Origin: Nemopilema nomurai
Taxonomy: Eukaryota > Cnidaria > Scyphozoa > Rhizostomeae > Rhizostomatidae
Direction: 5' to 3'
Length of the DNA: 64,000 nt
NCBI GenBank assembly: GCA_003864495.1
Contig: ML133471.1
Location: 4,090,257-4,154,256, forward strand
Shown here: positions 50,901 to 64,000 of the stretch, piece after piece
Layout: every line of letters starts with the position of its first letter
How positions within the stretch are numbered: position 1 is the first letter of the stretch
Notes under the pieces: generated by a model
What the model was told of the DNA's origin: nothing
Databases searched by the model: none
Seen by the model: the letters and a program-made list of their open reading frames with translations, nothing else
Position numbers and translations under genes: made by a program

Positions 50901-53900
50901 GTAGCATTTGCTAATATGAGTACCAATGTAAATGTCCCTTATGTTCCCAAAAGTGGCGTTTGTTAAGGTTACTTTACAACTCACATCATATTCTCCGAGT
51001 TGCTTCAAGTTTAGCACAGATTCATGGACACGAACTTATGATTGAAACACCGCTTACAGATAATCCAAGGCATCGGAAGCATAAAGATTAATGTCGTTAG
51101 CAAATTCCTGGTTCAGCTCCAGGACAAAATCATTCCAGATTTTCGGATGATGAGAAAACTTCGGAGAAAAATGAAATGAAATCATCTTCGCAACCGCTGG
51201 GGAAATTCATGAGATGAGTCATGTGATAGTCACGTGCCAGCGCCAACACCCAATGATTTCATTTTCGCCCATGTATTTACAGTTGAGCTGCGTGCATGCT
51301 TCTGACGGTGAAGCTAAAATCCTGAAATCGGCTGCAAGTCTCGCGAGCGGAAGTTTAGTTTCCTTAAACCGAACTCGTTGTTAAATTAATTGCATGCGTA
51401 GGATTTCGGCGCTCTTCCGACTATGGGTGTTCTTGCCTTGGGGCTCATCAGATCGGTTGTGTTTAGACTCGAGAACTGGGTAGAAAGCGTTCGTTTGCTG
51501 CGGCACTCTTTTGAGACGCTGGCGACTACGGCAACGCTGATAACCTCCCTTGCCAAAGCATTCCAGCGAAACATAAGCAAATAAAGTTCAGCGCTATATT
51601 GTATCTGAAAGGTCAGAACGTTCGCCTCTTCTCTATCTAGTCCTAGATTTATGGTGCGTTAAAAATGATTCATCACCAACAAAATGGCTGAGACGTTTCG
51701 TTGGGGAAGCAAATAGGATGCATTTGACAAATTGTCGTTTCTCTGCATCCAGCTTATAGAGGTCTTTATTGTGTTCATAGCGTATAACATACATACAAAT
51801 GTATGCACACCTTATGTGAGGACATGGTTGTCTCCTTTACTTAAATAATCGATGTCTCATATTCTTTAAAATTGCCGGTCCTCGTTTTAAACCAATCAAG
51901 AATATTTTTGAAATCTTCGTTTAGGTTGTGTTGAAGACAACACACAATCGGCTTATATTTGCTAACCGCCTAGAAATAATTTGATTCGTTCAGGGTATTA
52001 AAGAATGAGGCTGTTTCTCAACAAGCTGCATGCTAATTACAACTGGCTGTTATGAACAGAACTGAGAGGCGAAGGCGGAATCAATGCAGGGTTTCGCGTG
52101 ACCTAATACCGCAGTTAAGCGAATGCAGAGTTGCATTGAGATGGCGATAATGTCTTTTGAAAGAGGGGTATGCCAGTGCAATGCTTTGTAATCGTTTGCC
52201 TGAATTGGGTGGTGGACCTCGTCCTTCGCTTGTCCGTGTTGTACCCAACTCTTTAAAATGGATGGCCTCAATCTTCGGAATTCAAACTGCGCTCAAGTTC
52301 AATTTCAAGTATTGCTGGCAGTGCGAAGTTAGTGTGCAAGTTCTTGCAGAAGCGATACAGAAGTAGAAACTAAGTTGAATTTATAGTTCCCGTCCCAATT
52401 CGCTGCTCAGTTCATGCGCGAACGTCTCTGTAAAAATCAATTACTCACACGTATAATGAAAATTATATGTCACTGCCTTATTCCTGGTTTGTGGCAAAAC
52501 AGCCTGGGCTACATGCAAGCGCCGACTATTTATGATCACGGTTCTCTAAATAACTTCGCTAGCTACAAATGTTTTCGCAAAATGTAGCCGAAAACTGTGG
52601 GCTAACCACCCACAGAAGCATCAACTAGTTGTGTTATATAGCTCGCCATTAATTGTAGAATATACAAATCACAGGGTGTTAGAGCATTAGCCTGGCTCGA
52701 TGCAAATAAGCAAGTTGAAGCGCTTGTGTTGATCAGAAGTTATTCGGGTGCCATGTAGCGTGCGTCGAATGCAGTGAGCTGTTGTCGGTGTGGCGAATAG
52801 AGGAAACTCAAGTTCAACTCACCTAGATCCGATGGTGATTGCTGCTCAGGGCTAGGTGCGTCCACGTTGTTTATTTATGACAATCTTGGCCGGCGACACA
52901 GCAGCATGTCCTCTGAAAAGATGCAACTTTGTATCAAGAAAATTCGATTAACGATCCATGAGTTAGATGGGGCATATCACGGTGGCTTGTTACGCCTTGG
53001 TCGCAGACAGAATGAGTTCCAATTAATCGAGTTTATCGTTTATCTGTTCACGTAATTAATCATAGAACTCTATTAACGACCGGTGCAGCAACCAACATGT
53101 TCTAGATGTATCTGGAAACACACGTCAAGGCTTCTGGGTCGCTCGCTTCTAACACTCACTACCGATCGCCGTTTGACGCTTCATTGCATCATTGATCGAG
53201 AATAAACAATCGAATCGCATTGTGAGAGAGACATGGAAATCGCTGCCTTGCAACTGTTCGATTTCAGTTTCAGGGGGTATCTGCTAAATCTCTATATAGT
53301 CGAACAAAAAGGCTTAATTAACTATACTCGTCTGTATGAAATACGGTTTTAGCTTTGGCATAAAGGCAAAACCACACATGGCTTTATAAGAAGGATATTT
53401 CAGGTACCGAGATTTTCAGTTATCACAAAAGAGAGACCCTTATGCAGGTTACGATCGCGGCAGGTTTAAACTGCTAGCACAGCCACATCGTAAGACACAA
53501 CCAGGCCTGGTTTGAGGCCTGAAATCTGTGGAAACGCCAAGGTACCGTGGCAATTTCGCGAAGGAAGCCTAGTGAGTTATCTCAATATCAATATTGCATT
53601 AGGCTGACATCCCCCACTTCTCATCTCATAAAGTAATTGGATTTGAACAGCGCTCCAACCCGCTGGTCAAGGGGGATTTGAGCGAATGTGCACGGCCATT
53701 CTTGGAAGAAATCAACTTGATGTCATTATCTATTACTTACTTACTTTCCATTTCTTTACATTGCATCTTTAAAGCAGCATAAAGCGAAACACGTGACTCA
53801 AACATGTGATGTGTGTTAGCGTCTTACTTTTCAGTGTTACGGCTCTGTATTTAATTATCGAAAAAGAATAGCCTTTAAAAGATAGATTTTGAATAAAAAA

Positions 53901-55821
53901 GCCCTATAAGGCCTTCGTAGTGTTACCAATGTACTGTTGCAATACATTGCCTTGATGAAAAGCCCCAAGAAAGAGAAGCATTAGAAATATTTACTGAAAA
54001 CTAACATTCATCAACTTCAATGATTGGCTTGGGATTTAATACCTACTGATAGGTATTTCAGGCTCGATTGAAAGATAAATAGGAGCAGTGGCTAAAAATA
54101 AAATATTGAAGCTAAAAAATGATGAGTGTTATGATGGTATTTTAAGCAAGCGTAGAGCAACAACAACCTACTAATGAACACAGTACGCATAATGCTTGTT
54201 TGAAGTTGTGAAGTCTAGCACGCACTGCTGGCAGTAGGAAAGATACTGTAATCACATTAATTCACAATGTTTTAAGGCTATTGTTTCGTAATTTGCTAGA
54301 GACAAAAATAGGCTGACCTCGTTGTAGAAAATGGCGTTGTTTGATTGCAGAGCTATCTCTTCTACAACTTAAATTTATTTACTAACTCATATTATAATAG
54401 ATGGGTCTCTCGAATAATTGATTATACGGCTTAAGCAGATAACTCATGCGATTATCGCCTGTTTGGTCCGAGGGCTAACCACTAGATATATTTTTCCAGC
54501 ATTCCTATTAGAATCGTGCGACGTCACACGTAAGTTGATGGATGTTTTCCAAGAGAATAATTATTCAAAGACTTTTCCAAGTTATCTCGCATTGCGAGAG
54601 AAAAACTTTATCATCATCTAGGGCTGTATGACTTTTGTTCTGATAACGTGATCGATATCTCATTTTCCTGACAAGGACCTTTTCTCTTACACTTTTTACT
54701 GACTGATTTAAGATTTGAGGGATGTCAAATTTTGATTATTTGTAAGGGTCTTTGATAGAAGCATGGTTGTCGCAAATGATTTATTCGCCACCAAACTCAC
54801 TTGCTTCCAATGCGCCACCAAACCTGCATAGATTCCATCTTTGCATTCTTTCCTGTTGTTGCTGCTGCAAACCCTACTCATAATCGCTGGCACTTTGAGC
54901 ATTTCCTTCTATCACTGGAAGCAATTTTTTGACGTCTTGGTAGCACTTTGATGCCTAGTCATTTTACATTCACGAAGAATTCTACTTCCCTTAATAGGGG
55001 ATCGTTGATCGCTGTTACACTTGAATAGTGTTATGACGCCAAACTGTGGCTTAACTAATCCGTGTATTACCATTCTTTGTGAAAATAAATTGTAGCCTTC
55101 TTCTTCCCTTTGTGCAAAGCCCCTCCGAACCAAAATTGGGATTGCTTCTCCTTTAGAAGAAATTTACTTTTTCGTCTTAATAGTTGGTCCAAAATTATAA
55201 GATCTCAGTACGTGTCCCTCTTTAAAAAACTTATAGATACTTCAGGCACATAGATACAAGAAAGCAAAATTATTTAGTGTGCATCTTTTAGCTAACTTTA
55301 GATCGGAGTATTTGGCTTTTTAACGCGCTTGGGATTGAAGTACTCATCATAGAAATGAGCCTATCCGTCTTTTCTTTTCCACTTGATGTGATTACTGACA
55401 TCTAAAACGTCTATAGCAATGCGCTTCTTCTCTTGATAAACAGCTTACGGATGTTAGCAGCGCAATGGTAGGGGGTGCCTAAATGTTTTTAAACAGTGAA
55501 GGATGCTGATTCACCGCATTATCAAGGTGACCTCTTCTTGTAAATTGATTGCATCGCTATCAAAACTTTCTTCTTCGTAAATGTTTAATGAATGTAGACC
55601 GCTGATAACGCAGGATTCACACCTCCGCTTGGAAATCCCACTACTGATTTTGTTGCCGTAGTTGCCAGTGTTCTTGGATGACGTAATTCGCTAATTTCAA
55701 TAAGGCATTGAACATCTCCCACCAATTAAAAAGCTAGCAAACTCATAGGGTGCACTCCAATATACGAAATATCATTCTATAAATACTACCGGTGTGTAGT
55801 GAATTAAAAGTTTTTCTAGGA
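47951..55821. other. Long region with no supportable gene
   Basis: No family-bearing frame, RNA gene or clear mobile element seen on either strand. The sequence is somewhat less AT-rich than its surroundings around 49-53 kb, which may hint at non-coding transcripts, but nothing proves it. Confidence 0.35.
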
Positions 55822-56049
55822 AAAATCGGGGCATGCATCCGCCAAAATCGGGGCATGCATCCGCCAAAATCGGGGTATGCATCCGCCAAAATCGGGGCAT
55901 GCATCCGCCAAAATCGGGGCATGCATCCGCCAAAATCGGGGCATGCATCCGCCATAATCGGGGCATGAATCCGCCAAAATCGAGGCATGCATCCGCCAAA
56001 ATCGGGGCATGCATCCGCCAAAATCGGGGCACGCATCCGCCAAAATCGG
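55822..56049 (+). repeat. 22-bp minisatellite, ten exact-length units
   Basis: Ten units of AAAATCGGGGCATGCATCCG plus CC (55822-56041) with only a few substitutions (GGTATG, CATAATC, GCATGAATC, CGAGGC), then a partial unit. Each unit contains the self-complementary GCATGC/ATGCAT. Open frames on both strands through the array are periodic artefacts. Confidence 0.95.
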
Positions 56050-57217
56050 TATTTCGTGCATAAAAGCCATTCGTGATTCTCGAAACAATGACAATATGAA
56101 TCAAAACTTTCACATTGTTTACGCTTTACTTGCATTTTTAGACATCATGCCGAGATTCAGAAGATCTTAAGAATGACTGCTGGGGCCTTTCTTACAGCGC
56201 CTCTAGGTACAGTGCGAAATAAATACTGTCAGGTGATCCCTTCCTACTCTCCCGATGTCACAATTCCTAAGAGAGATTGCGTTTGGTGTTTAGCATGCTC
56301 TTGAGACTTAGCATGCCTCTTGGGGATTTATCATGTGGCGCACTGTGCTAATCAATAACATTTTATCGAAGCCATTTCTACAAAATAACCTAATATTTCT
56401 ATAACATTGCCGTCATTTATCAATATTGGTTTTTCGTTGTCTTGGTCAACAAATACCACTGCGATCTATTAGAATTATTTGCGGCTTAGCCCATTGAATG
56501 CTGTTCTCAGTTATTCTCACAAGAATGTCTGTGGGTTTTTATTCATAATTTATTTCATCTATGAATCTATTCATCACATAGCCATTTATATCCATCATCT
56601 CGTCTGAAAGTGCATGGTATATCATATCATGACGTGCCCAATTTGATTTGGGGCATGTCGGGAGCTTAGAAAAGAAAAGAACTAAGAATTTAAATCATTA
56701 ATTAGTATGATAAAATTTCTGGGCTGAAAAATCTACGACGCCAATGCACTATGCTCGGAAATGTCAAACTTTTATGTCTGATTAAATTATCCCCATTTTC
56801 ACTATTCTCCAAGGCCACATAGGCTCTGCCCTTTTGACTGCGCTAATAACGGCCAAAGATAGTAGAAATCGCATAAGAAAAGAAAACCATTTATTGAAAT
56901 TTATAGACCATGCTCTGTAGCCCAATAGATCACTTTTCAACAAGGATATGCGACCAAAAGATCTCAGTTTGTTGAGTTCCCCTCGTCTAGCTTTTTAGCA
57001 CCTGAGTTTTAATGTTCATTTCTCTGCTCTTAGGTTCTCCAATGACATTTATACTGGGTTCTCCAATGACATTTAACACGCTATAGGTTGATTCAAGCAG
57101 AATGTGATCATCAAGCATCTATGTGGTTAACAAGACTCAGGTGCATACATCCTAGTGGAAATTTAGAGCTTTTTTAATGGCTATGATATTGCATTCCATC
57201 ACTCACAGCTTTGAGCC

Positions 57218-57380
57218 AACTTTGTGCAAGGCTGCAAAACAATTATTTTGTTTTGAATTTTGTCCATGAAAGTATTCTATAATCATTTTTCATAATCTTT
57301 GAATCCAGAGATCTTTGAGTCAGGTTCAATTTCTATAAGCAAGCTTCTGTTGTTCAGCTGATGCAGCCTTGCACAAAGTT
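57218..57380. repeat. Perfect 19-bp inverted repeat, arms 125 bp apart
   Basis: AACTTTGTGCAAGGCTGCA at 57218-57236 and its exact reverse complement at 57362-57380. It could be the ends of a very small MITE or a hairpin. No target duplication is obvious. Confidence 0.8.
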
Positions 57381-58136
57381 TATTTGATGACGCGGAAAAC
57401 GAAAATCTTCAAGTCCATCTTGTTGTTACCTAAGACATAGTTGGCTCATGGCCTTTACATTCAATGCCTTTTTATCAACAAAGAATGCTGTGCATGAGAT
57501 AGCATTTTATTCAACTGAAACAAAAGACAGATTCGTTAAAGAGCAAGAAAAGGGCAATACTTGATAAACAGAAATGAAATCCTTGCCTCTAAAGCTTAAA
57601 GCACCTTATAAGGAAAGTACCTTGGACCATCCGCTGCATAAGATTGGTTCTTATGGTTAATTTCCTATCGAGCAAAAGTAAGCTTCTATTTTAAGTGCCT
57701 AAAAGAAATAGTCAAAAGCAAATAATAAGAGAATTGGATAGACGCTTGGAACATGCAAACAGTGCAATGGTGATTTAAGACTGGGCGGCTATACTTTGAT
57801 ACCTGTCTAGTCAGGTTTGAAATACTACATGCAGATCAACAACAAAATTACATCTTCATCGTCATTACCAGCATATGATTGTAAAGGAATATCACCATCC
57901 ATAATTGATGAAAAATCGAGAACAGTTTAAGTGTAAGCTTGATTAATCCAAAGCCATCCATTCCATGCGACAGGCCTGAAAACGAGAAGCATCTGGTATT
58001 TGCACTGAATACAAGTTGAAGTATTCTACCTATGGCTTGCAGTCTCTTTTGGAAAGATTTATTTTATTCAAATTTCTTAGGTTTATACCAAATGATTCAA
58101 ATTATTCAAAAATGAATTAAGAGCAACCTTATTTTT

Positions 58137-58338
58137 CTAAAAACAAATAAAGAATAGGCTAACCCTATTTTCTTTTAAAACAAATAATGAATAAACCAAA
58201 CCTTTTCCCTAAAAACAAATAAAGAATAGGCTAACCCTATTTTCTTTTAAAACAAATAATGAATAAACCAAATATTTTCCCTAAAAACAAAACAAAATTA
58301 AGCCAACCTTATTCTCTTAAAAACAAATAAAGAATACC
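58137..58338 (+). repeat. 72-bp tandem repeat built from ~36-bp half units
   Basis: CTAAAAACAAATAAAGAATA recurs at 58137 and 58209, with diverged copies at 58281 and near 58316. Each 72-bp unit is two related halves (ending AGGCTAACCCTATTTTC or AACCAAACCTTTTCCC). Confidence 0.85.
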
Positions 58339-58339
58339 C

Positions 58340-60793
58340 TAAAATGGCGGAAATTTTGACCAAGCCAAAATTTTTTATCCTCATAAAAGTAGACACTGAA
58401 TGAGAATAAATGCATTAGAGACAAATATATAAGTCAGCAGTATCTGAAGCGAGCCAATAATTGTCACGTTTCATACCACTATCTACATTTGGTCCCAGTG
58501 TAGTTAACGCTAAATCTATTTCAAAAAATCAAAATTACATTAATTATTCTGAATAGAAGTCAGTGAACCCAATCAAGTAAAAATATCATTTTATCAGCTG
58601 ATTTCCTTCTTTTCGAAACAAACGGATTATAATCTGAATATCTTAATGCTTTTAAAATTTTATCAATCTTTAAAAAATTCAGGGTCAAGGCGTTCCATAA
58701 AAGCATTATTTGGATCCCTTGGCATTACTGCTGAAAGGTGTCAGATTTAGCGTAAGTCTGAAGTTCAATGTAATCATAAAACGTTTCTAAACGCTCCTTG
58801 ATTGTTTTCTTGCCACAAATAGGCCGTTTGAAGAGCAAACCTAAAGGGATAAGACGCTAGCGTGGCAGGTTCATCCCGATTTTGCCGGGTGGGCTGTGAG
58901 TGTGACGTCAACATCTGCACTCTGCTGTGAAAGGACCATAACTTAGTGTACTACTTGTTTTAAATCCTGTCAAAGAAGTTAAATAACTTTACAGCACACA
59001 TTTCAAGGCCGAGTAATTCTTCGAACTGTATTCTTCAGTTCACAATTTACGAGGACTGTTGTTTGTTATGGAGAGAATTGAAATTGCTCTGCTAGCAGGA
59101 TTACCCAGATCAGTGTCTTGGTAGCACTCCACGAGAAGCCACTTGGCAGAAATCTCCAACGGAGGGACTTGGTTTAATAAAGGCGGCTTGACTGGTTGCT
59201 TTGAGGGTTAAAGGAAACTCGGGGAGCGCCGTAAGATCTAGAGTAAATGAATATGGAATTGACAGGGGCCAGGTTGATCTACTGACGTCATCTTAAGAGC
59301 AGGCAGCTCTACTTCTTCTCACCGAGAAAAGAAAACAGGAATTCGAACAACTATCAGTAGCCCTGACTCTGAGAGAATTCTAGCCATACTTGAGCAACGG
59401 GAATACGAGAGTGTCGGAAAATAGGGGGATTTTAAAGGTAGATGCAAATATAGTTTAATGCAGAAGTGATGAAATTGAACGAAACAAGTGACATATTGTT
59501 AAAAAGGACAATTTTAATTGTATCTAAGAATTTCCAGCTCCTACATCATCCCCTCGCCTTTGCTAAATCTGCACCTGATGGAGGCTAGCAGATGAACAAG
59601 AGGCACTAAGCGAAGAGCTGGAGAAAATTCAAGTTCATTTTGATTTGCTTCTCGGGTTAAAGGTTAAAAAGTCAAGAAAATGATCCAGAAATCGAACCTG
59701 ATATGATTGTTAACTTTCATTGTTCGATCGCTCATAGCCTTAAACTTGAGGATAGATATTGTGGCTTCTCTTTAGATGGACTATAGCCGTAACTTTGAGC
59801 GTCTACATTGTGCCACACGCATCGTTTCTCGGTAAAGCTTTTAAATCAATAATACACATCCTTAAACATTGAAACATTCGTTCATATATGTTCTGCATAT
59901 CATGCCAAATTTGCTTTAGCATGTTGTTCTAAGACACCAAGGATTCAAAATTTTCCGAAGTAAAGATGGACCAGAAGTACTGTGTCACAAAGGTGCACAA
60001 GCAGAGCCGCAATTTGATACTCAGGTGTCAAAACAAGAAAAACGATTTATAAAATGAAATGAAGAAAAATCGATGCTTTGGTAAATCAATGTCTCTTAGG
60101 TAAATCAATGTCTCAAGAGTCTATCATCAATGTCTTGATTTAGATCTTAAAAAAGTCACAATTTGCGAAGTATATTGAATTGACCTAATAATTTGCAGAG
60201 TTTACAGTATGACAAATCGGCTTTTCCTGATTTATCTACTAACAAAAAGTGCATTGTACAAAATTGAAAGAAATATGTATGTGTCTGACAATTTTCTAGA
60301 TATATGTGCACAGCTATGACTTTGAATGTTCCGAGAGCGCATCTTGAATTATCAGAATCTTTTATCATTGCGATATGAATTTTTAGCAATAACAAGATAA
60401 CGTTAAAGAAAGGCGGAAGTTTTGCCTATTGGAAGATAAGCAGTCTACTATCTCCTTCGGGGTCCTGCAAATCCATAAATTATTCAGCTGTCATTTTTTT
60501 GCTCCATAATTCGTAGACAATTAATTTGCTTATCAGGTGCTGCTTCAAAACAGCTGTGTTTTATTGGTCGTTTCTAGATTGTTTATGAACACCTTCATTT
60601 TTTTTGTTTAGCTTCTAACTATAGTCTACTGTTAATTTCTTACTGGTCACTAGTTAGTGCTTGCAGATTGAGAACGAGAGAATGAGGCACATGTTTAGGC
60701 CATGCAAGTCAAGAATAATTATACAAAATAGTATGGGCTCTAATTTACGTAACGTCACTTTGTTACACTCACCCGGCAAGCAAATTTCAAAGG

Positions 60794-60836
<43 letters not shown>

Positions 60837-62060
60837 GCGCGTTATCAACTTCTGTATTTCAGACCCCTCAAACGTTTTACAAATGACCTTCCAAAAGACC
60901 ATGTGCTTCTTATTTACTTAAAGCATATTACAATTACATCAATTAAGAATCTCGCCATTCCTCGTTCGATTAGAGTGAATCTTGCCTACACTCCCTTGAA
61001 GCTACAAATGCTGTCTACGCCATATGGTTTCGAAAGAGAACTGATCATGAAAAGAGCGTCCATACTTATCAAAGGTCACGCACTAAGCAAATACGTATTT
61101 AATCTGACTCGGAGTCATCAATGGAAATGCCTCTCTTTCATCGCTTCTCTTGACGTTTCTCTGAAATTTGGAATAAGTTTGATCCCATTTTTGCCAAACA
61201 GCTGTTTTTTGTTCTGTTTTTTCCTGTCCAGGAAATCAATATTTGTTTCTGCCTTTTAGCCTCACTTTTTCCTTTTACGTGGAAAGATTAGATATAATCC
61301 ATTTACAATTATTTGCAGGGTATTTCAAGCCTCTTCAGCTATATGCAAAGCAACCCTGTAGGCAGATTATCAGTCATTTTATGGTCGCAATGCTCTCAAA
61401 GTCCATAAATATAACTATCTATAGACGAATCTACGCTCCAGTTTAAACTTTTGCTGCCATTATTAATTGTAATTACCATTGAATCAATCTACTTGTAAAG
61501 AGTTTTGTTGACCTGTATACAGGATATGATGCGTCAGAAGGACAACATAAGATAAGGAAAGAGGCAGAAAATTGAAACTTAATCGCAGCTTTTTTGAAAA
61601 ACAAGAAAATAGAGAAAAACCTAGATATTTAGTCACTAAGACATAGAAGAAGATAATAAATAATTTAGAATACTACTGTTATTGCTATAAATGATAATTA
61701 TATTTAAGTCAAATAATCTAAAGTTCGAGAAATGGGATTCATTTCAAGATATCATAATTTGTTGATGTTGGTTGTGCGCAGATGAAGAGAGAAAATAGGA
61801 AAAAAGACTGCAAATATCTTGTCCAAATCATGCAAATTTAACCACAAAGGGTCTTGAAGGTAACAGATATGCTTCTATTTACAAAGTTGGAAAGATTTCA
61901 AGAAGTGCAATACGCTATCACTGAATTATTGTTTGGGAGCGAGGCAAATCTGCCTGTTCCTGCATATAATCTTTAAGCCTAGCCCCTATAGCACATTTAA
62001 TTTACTGACGCAAAGCTGCAACTAATGTCTTGATAATCAGCAATGGATCTTTGTAATCCC
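58340..62060. other. Region without a recognised gene
   Basis: Contains a (TC)n tract and scattered short frames. If 62068-62399 is a real last exon, part of this may be intron. Confidence 0.35.
60797..60841 (+). repeat. (TC)n microsatellite ending in (CG)n
   Basis: About 18 TC dinucleotides followed by GCGCGCG. Confidence 0.95.
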
Positions 62061-62067
62061 CTTGCAG

Positions 62068-62399
62068 TTAAAGCAGTATCAGGTTCAATATTCAGCGTCG
62101 TTATGACGATGATTTCAATTGACCCGCCACACCGAGGGCCTAAGTACACCATGTGGCTGGGTTTTCAATATTTGGCATTCTTCGTGCAAAGTGCTTCGAG
62201 GCAGATCATGAAGCCAAAAGGAAAATCCTTTTTACTAAAAGGAGAATCCAAGATTGAGGTGCAAGTACCTGAGCCGACAATAATCAATGAAGATTCTGAT
62301 AACATGTTAATGTCAGGTGGTCGGCAAACGTTGTTAACGAGGTATAGGCTCGGTGACGACCCAACTGCCTATGCTGATAGTACGATTGATTTCTCATAA
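62068..62399 (+). CDS. Probable terminal exon of an unidentified membrane protein
   Basis: A strong acceptor (ATCCCCTTGCAG) ends at 62067 and the following frame stays open 110 codons to TAA. It has protein-like composition: two hydrophobic segments (SGSIFSVVMTMISI and TMWLGFQYLAFFVQSA) separated by DPPHRGPKY, then a hydrophilic tail with KIEVQVPEPTIINEDSD and LGDDPTAYAD, ending DFS. This reads as the last membrane helices and cytoplasmic tail of a multi-pass protein. The incoming phase requires one base from a previous exon that I could not find. The family is not recognised. The same frame has an ATG at 62043, but the ATG-led reading runs across the acceptor and is less attractive. Confidence 0.5.
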
Positions 62400-64000
62400 C
62401 GGTATATCCAGACGAATCATGTGTATGGGTTCTATACTGGCATATTGTGATATCTTATTAAACCTTGTTTTTTAAGACACATAGATATGATCGTTATGTA
62501 ATCTAACAGCAAATATACCAGAATGAATGAGAGCTTGTACGCTCCCATAGCGCAAGAAAAGTTAGCCTTCTAGAACCGCTTGAGGCATCCTTTCAAAATT
62601 TGAAGACATTTACACAGAATGGTATCACGGCCAGCCATAGCTGCCTAGGCTAAGTAATTATTCATTGATTTCACAAACCATCATAAAGTTTCCCTGCTAT
62701 TAATGCTATGACGTTCTATATTTATGATAAGCTTGAACAACACTCAAAGTACATTAAGAAGCAATCAATTTGCTGAAACCACTAATAACAAGAAACACTG
62801 CAGCTTGCTCTGCCATATGCTATCAAACAGATAATGGTGATTCGAGAGGATTTGTTAGCAATAGGGAAGTCACTGCGCCTTGCTCTTTGCATAACAAATC
62901 ATAGGGGGTGCTTAATTTAGGCATTTAGCAGGAAACGTGTTTGTCAAACGAATGGTATTTGCTAGTGTATCGCCTTTTCTTGCAATCGCTCTTAATAAGA
63001 TCAAGTTGATATCAATAAAAATGAACGCAGGCAACCAGCATTGAATCGGCCATACCACAAATATAAACGCCAAAACCAAAATCTCAGGTCACTTGCTATT
63101 TACTTTGATTGCTGCCTAGCGACCACGTTAACAATGCTCACTCTTTCACCGCCACTTTTCCTATCCAACCTCAATGTGGACTGAACAAGGAAATGCTTTG
63201 AATTCATGGTTGTTTGCCTTATCCAGAACCAGATTTTCTAGCTTACCTGAAGCCGGACATAATGATAATAATTGCAGTTATATTCTTGATTATGATTATG
63301 ACGATATTTGTAGTCGTGGCCATAAACATTTGAATGGTTTTCCCATCGTGAGATATTATAGCTACCAATCTGGTGGGAAAAACCCAAAACAGGCCCTTGT
63401 GTCTCCCAGTCTGTTGACCCACACACCCATCTATAAGGTGGCAAGATTGGCGGTAATTTGCGAGCAACTAGAATTCCTTTGTGCCTTTTCTTACTTGACT
63501 GAGGCGCATAACATATATTTACTGCTAATGCGATCAGTAAGAGATGTTTACAACCTACTCCATTTGGGGCCATATTTTCAAACCCAACAGCTTTCCTAAT
63601 TGAGGAACTCCTTCATTCATGCAATAATCTGAAACTACCCTTTGGAAGAGTTGTTTTGCCAGTAGAAGTTCGCGAACATATCTCTTGCTTTTTGTGAAGC
63701 ACTGATAACACGAGGATAGCTAATATGCCACGAGTCAATAATTGGTAGCTGTAGCTTTCCATAAAGTGATGAATAAATTTTTATGTGTCAGAGTGGCACA
63801 GACCTTCTTCGACGTTGCATGACATCACTGGATGAATTATTGATCATTGTGGTAAATAACAAAAGAACAATCCAATGCGTATACATCGATCGATTCATTA
63901 GCCTCAATTGCACCAACATTCATTTGTCTGCTAAACATATATCTTATTAATCATGATATTTACCTGGAAAGGAACTGTCGAGATTGCTGAATTATTCATG
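62400..64000. other. Region without a recognised gene
   Basis: Probably 3' flank of the preceding exon. A 141-codon frame at 63174-63599 has no recognisable features and overlaps open frames on the other strand. Confidence 0.35.

Noticed and set aside
55743..56135. Repeat-peptide frames (HAPILAD-like) on both strands
   Set aside because: Artefact of the 22-bp minisatellite; no start context or splice support.
59592..59662. Possible short coiled-coil exon (EALSEELEKIQVHFDLLLG)
   Set aside because: It has AG and GT borders and reads well, but the acceptor tract is weak, the donor is GTTAAA, and its outgoing phase does not fit the candidate exon at 62068.
63174..63599. A 141-codon frame
   Set aside because: Low-complexity Tyr/Asp/Asn stretch opposite a His/Asn/Tyr-rich frame; no recognisable family.

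Overview
The window looks like nuclear DNA of an animal, most likely a cnidarian and plausibly an anthozoan (coral or sea anemone). The evidence is AT-rich sequence, genes split by long introns with GT/AG borders, metazoan gene families (voltage-gated proton channel, ceramide transfer protein CERT, DEG/ENaC channels, a rhodopsin-class GPCR), and introns and spacers full of short non-autonomous transposons. The species assignment is inference; no single marker settles it.

Layout. 1-7.9 kb: the 3' part of an Hv1-type voltage-gated proton channel gene on the + strand (seven exons, 477-6703). One of its introns holds a ~2.9 kb element with ~350 bp terminal inverted repeats and an internal 120-bp tandem array, and the next holds a tRNA-derived SINE. 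9.7-11.8 kb: an intronless DEG/ENaC (ASIC-like) channel gene. 13.4-32.0 kb: a complete CERT (ceramide transfer/GPBP) gene of fourteen recognised coding exons, about 615 aa, with PH domain, serine-rich stretch, coiled coil, FFAT motif and START domain. Its ~6.4 kb intron between the PH-domain exons and the serine-rich exon contains a second, intact, same-strand intronless DEG/ENaC gene. That gene is a duplicate of the first and carries ~390 bp of shared upstream sequence. Another CERT intron is largely a 21-bp tandem repeat whose unit is the same sequence as the exon's own 3' splice site. 39.6-40.6 kb: an intronless class A GPCR on the - strand. 40.7-62 kb: mostly non-coding with minisatellites, and no gene I can defend. 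62.07-62.40 kb: a likely last exon of an unidentified membrane protein on the + strand.

Mobile DNA with readable ends: a hAT-type MITE with a perfect 8-bp target duplication (17768-18440), a TA-flanked MITE (14815-14997), a TTA-flanked Harbinger-type MITE (36248-36865), the long-TIR element in the Hv1 gene, and a dispersed repeat family with one copy at the window start and an inverted copy near 25.3 kb.

The genes form no operon. Two local relations stand out: a proton channel lies beside channels of the acid-sensing superfamily, and the two DEG/ENaC paralogues are a mosaic of near-identical and diverged blocks, with one now sitting inside a lipid-transfer gene.
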